A stretch of DNA of 8,120 nt. Source: an uncultured Clostridia bacterium (GTDB taxonomy: Bacteria; Bacillota; Clostridia; Christensenellales; Pumilibacteraceae). Positions 5,238 through 8,120 of this stretch are shown one piece after another. Each line of letters starts with the position of its first letter. The first letter of the stretch is position 1. Both the position numbers and the translations under genes were made by a program. The stretch covers positions 1-8,120 of the forward strand of contig CANQUR010000069.1 of the NCBI GenBank assembly GCA_947627075.1, given 5' to 3'. The notes under the pieces were generated by a model that searched no databases, had not been told where the DNA came from, and saw only the letters and a list, made by a program, of their open reading frames with translations.

Positions 5238-5725
5238 CTATAGATTTTTTTTGCCATATTGACTTTATTTATATAGTCGCGCGTTTCCGAAAATCTTATT
5301 TCTCCATTTGTCTGCAACCATTTTTCGACGTTGCCCTCGCCCGCGTTATAAGCCGCAAGAGCATAATCTCCGTCGAATTTCTCCTTCAAATAGCTCAAAT
5401 AATAAATACCCAACCTTATATTGTACTCGGGCTCGAAAAGCTTTTCTTTGCCGTATTCGATATCGAGCTCGTACGAAAGCCACTGCGCGGTTGTAGGCAT
5501 GAGTTGCATAAGTCCGCACGCGCCCGCACTGCTTTCGGCGTCCGATCGGAATTTGCTTTCCGTCCATATAACGGCGAGAGCGACTGACGGCTCCACACCG
5601 TATCGGTCGCAATTCTCTTTGACAGCCGCGTAATACCTTATCGGGAACAGCAGGTCGAACGCAATAGCGGCAAAGCAGATAAGGCACATAAAAGCGCAAA
5701 TAAAATAAAAGAATTTAACCTTCAA
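5219..5725 (-). CDS. Membrane-anchored lytic transglycosylase, SLT family 1
   Basis: The 168-residue protein has an uncleaved-looking hydrophobic anchor (about 5-27) followed directly by a soluble lytic transglycosylase domain (about 35-165). These enzymes cleave the MurNAc-GlcNAc bond of peptidoglycan to give 1,6-anhydro ends. Seen here: the catalytic glutamate Glu56 in IWTESKF, the GLMQLMP motif at 71-77, AAYNAGEGNVEKWL at 124-137 and the RDYINKV motif near 149. The start is TTG at 5725, inside the end of coaE (11-nt overlap). GGTGG, 10 nt upstream, is a modest Shine-Dalgarno. The first internal ATG, at residue 13, would cut the anchor in half, so TTG is preferred. The end of the gene forms part of the operon terminator. 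It is linked to polA and coaE by overlap, so it is probably expressed in growing cells. Confidence 0.93.
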   Translation of the reverse strand: MKVKFFYFICAFMCLICFAAIAFDLLFPIRYYAAVKENCDRYGVEPSVALAVIWTESKFRSDAESSAGACGLMQLMPTTAQWLSYELDIEYGKEKLFEPEYNIRLGIYYLSYLKEKFDGDYALAAYNAGEGNVEKWLQTNGEIRFSETRDYINKVNMAKKIYRLRIGA

Positions 5726-6311
5726 TATAAAATTTCCACCAAGCGGTCACCGATCGTCTTAATTTTTGCTTATCTCCGTCGTTTATAAATGTGAAGTCCG
5801 CAACGGAAGCCGCCTTTTCGTCGCTCATTTGGGCGTCGATGATCTTTTTTGCAAGTTCTTCCGTTATATTATCCCTTTTTATCAATCGAGATATACGCAC
5901 GTCGACAGGCGCATATACGCTCAAAACCGCATGATAACGCCTCAATTCCTTCGGCACGGGCATTACCACCACTACGACGCCTTGCGCATTCTCTATCTGC
6001 CTGTGTATCTCCTTTATTATAAGCGGATGAGTTATATCGTTGAGAGTTTTGAGCGCTTCGGGGTCGTGAAAGACCTTTTCCCTTATGAGTCTGCGGTCCG
6101 GTCTGCCGTCTCGCAAACAGTCGCCGAAGTTTTTTATTAGCATTGCTTCGCCTTCGCTGCCCGGCGCGGTCACATAATGTGAAATGACGTCGGCATCTAT
6201 AATATATGCTCCGAGCTCGGACAAAATATCGCTTACGGCGGTCTTTCCGCTCGCGATGCCGCCTATCAGAGCCAAAACTCTTTTATTTGCAGTCGAACCA
6301 GCGTTTTCCAC
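5715..6311 (-). CDS. coaE: Dephospho-CoA kinase
   Basis: CoaE phosphorylates the 3'-hydroxyl of dephospho-CoA with ATP, the last step of CoA synthesis, in the cytoplasm. The 198 residues are typical. The P-loop GGIASGKT is at 17-24, DAD at 39-41, and THPLI near 92. The lid/ADP region RLIKRDNITEELAKKIIDAQ leads into the typical ADFTFINDG. The usual PLLFE motif of the CoA-binding region is replaced by MPVPKELRRYH and appears shortened. The start is GTG at 6311 with GGAGGT 5 nt upstream. Both lie inside the end of polA, a 29-nt overlap that suggests coupled translation. The 3' end overlaps the transglycosylase gene. Confidence 0.95.
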   Translation of the reverse strand: MENAGSTANKRVLALIGGIASGKTAVSDILSELGAYIIDADVISHYVTAPGSEGEAMLIKNFGDCLRDGRPDRRLIREKVFHDPEALKTLNDITHPLIIKEIHRQIENAQGVVVVVMPVPKELRRYHAVLSVYAPVDVRISRLIKRDNITEELAKKIIDAQMSDEKAASVADFTFINDGDKQKLRRSVTAWWKFYIEG

Positions 6312-8120
6312 ACCCCACCTCCACCTTTAACGGCACATTGAGCTTTATGACATTTTCCATGCAGTCCACAAGGATTTTTTTGACTTCGGACTCCTCTTCC
6401 GCCGCCGCGTCTATGATAAGTTCATCGTGGATCTGCAAGATGAGTTTGGATCTCATGTTTTTGAGTTTATTATGCACGTTTATCATAGCCGCCTTGATTA
6501 TATCGGCAGCCGAGCCTTGAAGCGGAGTGTTCATTGCGGCGCGTTCTCCGAATGAGCGTTGCATAAAATTGCTCGATTTGAGCTCGGGAATATATCTGCG
6601 CCTACCGTACAAGGTTTCCACATAGCCGTGCTCGCGAGCGAATTCCACCGTGCTGTCGAGATAGCTTTTTACTCCGCCGAAGCGTTCGAAATATCTCTTT
6701 ATATACATTCCGGCTTGTTTGGGCGTTATTCCGAGGCTTTGAGAAAGCCCGAAATCGCTCATGCCGTAAATAATGCCGAAATTAACGATTTTCGCCTCTC
6801 TTCTCATCTCGGGAGTGACCTCGGAAAGCGGAACTCCGTAAATTTCGGAAGCCGTGGAAGCGTGGATATCTTCTCCGTTTTTATAAGCCTCGACCATTCG
6901 TTTATCGCCGCTCAAATGCGCCATAAGTCTTAATTCGATTTGCGAATAATCCGCCGAAATGAGGATATTGTCTTTTCGCGCCACAAAGAGGTTGCGCAGA
7001 TATCTGCCCTCCTCGGTGCGGATGGGGATATTTTGAAGATTAGGCTCCACGCTGGACAACCTGCCCGTAACGGTAAGCATTTGCTTGAATTCGGTATGCA
7101 CCACATCGTTCGCGTCGAGCATAAGCTTTAATCCGTCGAGATAAGTGCTTTTGAGTTTGAAAAGAAAGCGATATTGAAGCACCTTGTCTATGATAGGAAA
7201 ATTGCCCCTCATCGGTTCGAGTATGTCGGCGCTCGTAGAGTACGTTTTGGAGCGTTTGGGATAAGGGATCTTTAACTCCTCAAAGAGCACCGAGGCAAGC
7301 TGTTTGGGCGAATTTATATTGAATTCATGACCCGCAAGTGCGATCACTTGGTCGCGAAGCTGCTTTATTTGCACCCCATATCGCGAATTGAGCTCATCGA
7401 GCATAGCTCTGTCCACCTTGAATCCGACGCGTTCCATATCGAAAAGCACGTCGACAAGCGGAAGTTCGAGCTCGAAATAGAGTTTTTCCTTGCCCTCCTC
7501 TTTTAGCTTTGCAAGCAATGTTTCATACAGCTTTTCAAGCACGAGCGGAAGCCCGCCCGTAAAACCGTACTCCTCTCCGAGGTGAGTGAGCGAGCCATGG
7601 TCGACAGAGGGATCTATGACATATTGACAAAGCTCGACGTCAAAGAAATTATTCAGACTCACGTCGAAAACGGCAAGGCGTTTTTTGAGCGTCTTTGCGT
7701 CGTAAACTATTTTGAGCGTTTCCCCTTCCAAAAAGCCTTTCAATGCTTGCACGGCGGACATTTCGTCCTCGCCCTCGTCCAAAAGCGTTTCTTTTAGCGG
7801 CAACTTATAGCCGATGCCGTCGACCGCAACGAAAATGCCGCCCTTTTCGCACAAAAACGGGACAGCAGTCGCTTTATTTAACTTTTCGATCTCATTAAGC
7901 GAGATCGTTTGACATTCCGGAAGGTTCATCGTCTTGCCGCAAGCCGTCGAAAAAATCTCCTCGCGACGAAGCAAGGATTTGAAGTTCAATTCGTCGAATT
8001 TGCCTTTTACATTGTCGCCAAAGGGAAATTTCATCGGGCAATCTTCCGCCCTCGGCAGCCCGGGCACCGAAGCGTCTATCGTGGCGAGCATTTGGGACAT
8101 ATAAGCGCTGTCCTTGCCTG
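6283..8120 (-). CDS. polA: DNA polymerase I, 5' part cut by window edge
   Basis: Pol I fills gaps in repair and removes primers in replication. The open frame enters from the right edge and gives about 611 residues, so most of the 5'-3' nuclease domain is missing. What remains starts near its end (ATIDASVPGLP, then FDELNFKSLLRR). The 3'-5' exonuclease-like domain follows at roughly 55-185, counting from the Met codon at 8100. It lacks the acidic metal-binding set and has IVYDAKTLKK as in proofreading-deficient Bacillus-type enzymes. The polymerase domain is complete: TGRLSSVEPNLQNIPIR at 345-361, motif A SADYSQIELRL at 382-392 with Asp384, motif B RREAKIVNFGIIYG at 433-446, and motif C QIHDEL at 556-561 with Asp558. 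The ATG at 8100 is internal, not the start, because family-typical sequence continues upstream of it. It overlaps coaE by 29 nt. Confidence 0.97.
   Translation of the reverse strand, partial: GKDSAYMSQMLATIDASVPGLPRAEDCPMKFPFGDNVKGKFDELNFKSLLRREEIFSTACGKTMNLPECQTISLNEIEKLNKATAVPFLCEKGGIFVAVDGIGYKLPLKETLLDEGEDEMSAVQALKGFLEGETLKIVYDAKTLKKRLAVFDVSLNNFFDVELCQYVIDPSVDHGSLTHLGEEYGFTGGLPLVLEKLYETLLAKLKEEGKEKLYFELELPLVDVLFDMERVGFKVDRAMLDELNSRYGVQIKQLRDQVIALAGHEFNINSPKQLASVLFEELKIPYPKRSKTYSTSADILEPMRGNFPIIDKVLQYRFLFKLKSTYLDGLKLMLDANDVVHTEFKQMLTVTGRLSSVEPNLQNIPIRTEEGRYLRNLFVARKDNILISADYSQIELRLMAHLSGDKRMVEAYKNGEDIHASTASEIYGVPLSEVTPEMRREAKIVNFGIIYGMSDFGLSQSLGITPKQAGMYIKRYFERFGGVKSYLDSTVEFAREHGYVETLYGRRRYIPELKSSNFMQRSFGERAAMNTPLQGSAADIIKAAMINVHNKLKNMRSKLILQIHDELIIDAAAEEESEVKKILVDCMENVIKLNVPLKVEVGCGKRWFDCK
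6317..6322 (-). promoter_or_regulatory. Shine-Dalgarno of coaE inside polA (sets the GTG start)
   Basis: GGAGGT at 6322-6317 is 5 nt from GTG at 6311. It is formed by the polA codons for valine, glutamate and valine near the C-terminus. It supports the GTG start and coupling to polA translation. Confidence 0.85.

Noticed and set aside
6940..7131. Short plus-strand open frames opposite polA (also at 6559-6933 and 7582-7797)
   Set aside because: They lie opposite conserved polymerase motifs, lack ribosome-binding sites and have no recognisable product.
6638..7700. Loss of proofreading residues in PolA as a novelty
   Set aside because: Inactive 3'-5' exonuclease-like domains are already known for Bacillus- and Thermus-type Pol I, so this is expected.
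6283..8100. ATG at 8100 as the start of polA, giving a truncated polymerase
   Set aside because: Family-typical sequence continues in frame upstream to the window edge (GKDSAY before the Met). The gene is cut by the window, not truncated in the genome as far as can be seen.

Overview
This window looks like chromosomal DNA from an endospore-forming member of the Firmicutes, most likely class Clostridia. It carries a GerA-family germination protein, a SpoIIQ-like LytM protein, a SipL-type SPOCS+LysM coat-morphogenesis protein, Veg and ispE. It also has the polA-coaE-lytic transglycosylase order that I associate with Clostridia. The species cannot be named from the sequence. All nine genes lie on the minus strand, so transcription runs from high to low coordinates. 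No gene-free stretch exceeds about 170 bases, and I see no tRNA, rRNA, CRISPR array, insertion sequence or phage gene.

In transcription order: (1) 8120-5202 is a tight operon. It holds the 3' part of polA, coaE (GTG start, overlapping polA by 29 nt) and a membrane-anchored lytic transglycosylase (TTG start, overlapping coaE by 11 nt). It ends in a terminator whose loop contains the transglycosylase stop codon. (2) 5198-3280 holds veg, with a perfect TATAAT box and short leader, then sipL, ending in a strong 10-bp terminator. (3) 3247-2305 is a single-gene ispE unit with its own sigma-A-type promoter and terminator. (4) 2240-1105 holds a short YwmB-like secreted protein and a SpoIIQ-like M23 protein, each with a forespore-sigma-like promoter candidate, followed by a terminator. 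(5) From 1105 down to the left edge is the N-terminal two thirds of a GerA-family germinant receptor/SpoVAF-type protein.

Functionally the window combines housekeeping genes (DNA repair polymerase, last step of CoA synthesis, a step of MEP isoprenoid synthesis) with sporulation genes. The SpoIIQ-like protein would act in forespore engulfment, SipL in coat attachment through SpoIVA, and GerA in spore germination. The veg-sipL-ispE order parallels the veg-sspF-ispE order of Bacillus subtilis, with sipL between. The YwmB-SpoIIQ pair parallels another conserved sporulation neighbourhood.

The most notable pattern is in translation initiation. Three genes (ispE, the YwmB-like gene, gerA) have no usable Shine-Dalgarno sequence, and each has a plausible -10 box ending only 6-8 nt before the ATG. 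This predicts leaderless or near-leaderless mRNAs. The ispE promoter is the convincing case; the other two are weaker. The M23 protein, sipL, veg and coaE instead have good Shine-Dalgarno sequences. I found no wholly new system; the rest is a recognisable Clostridia core region with lineage-specific variations.
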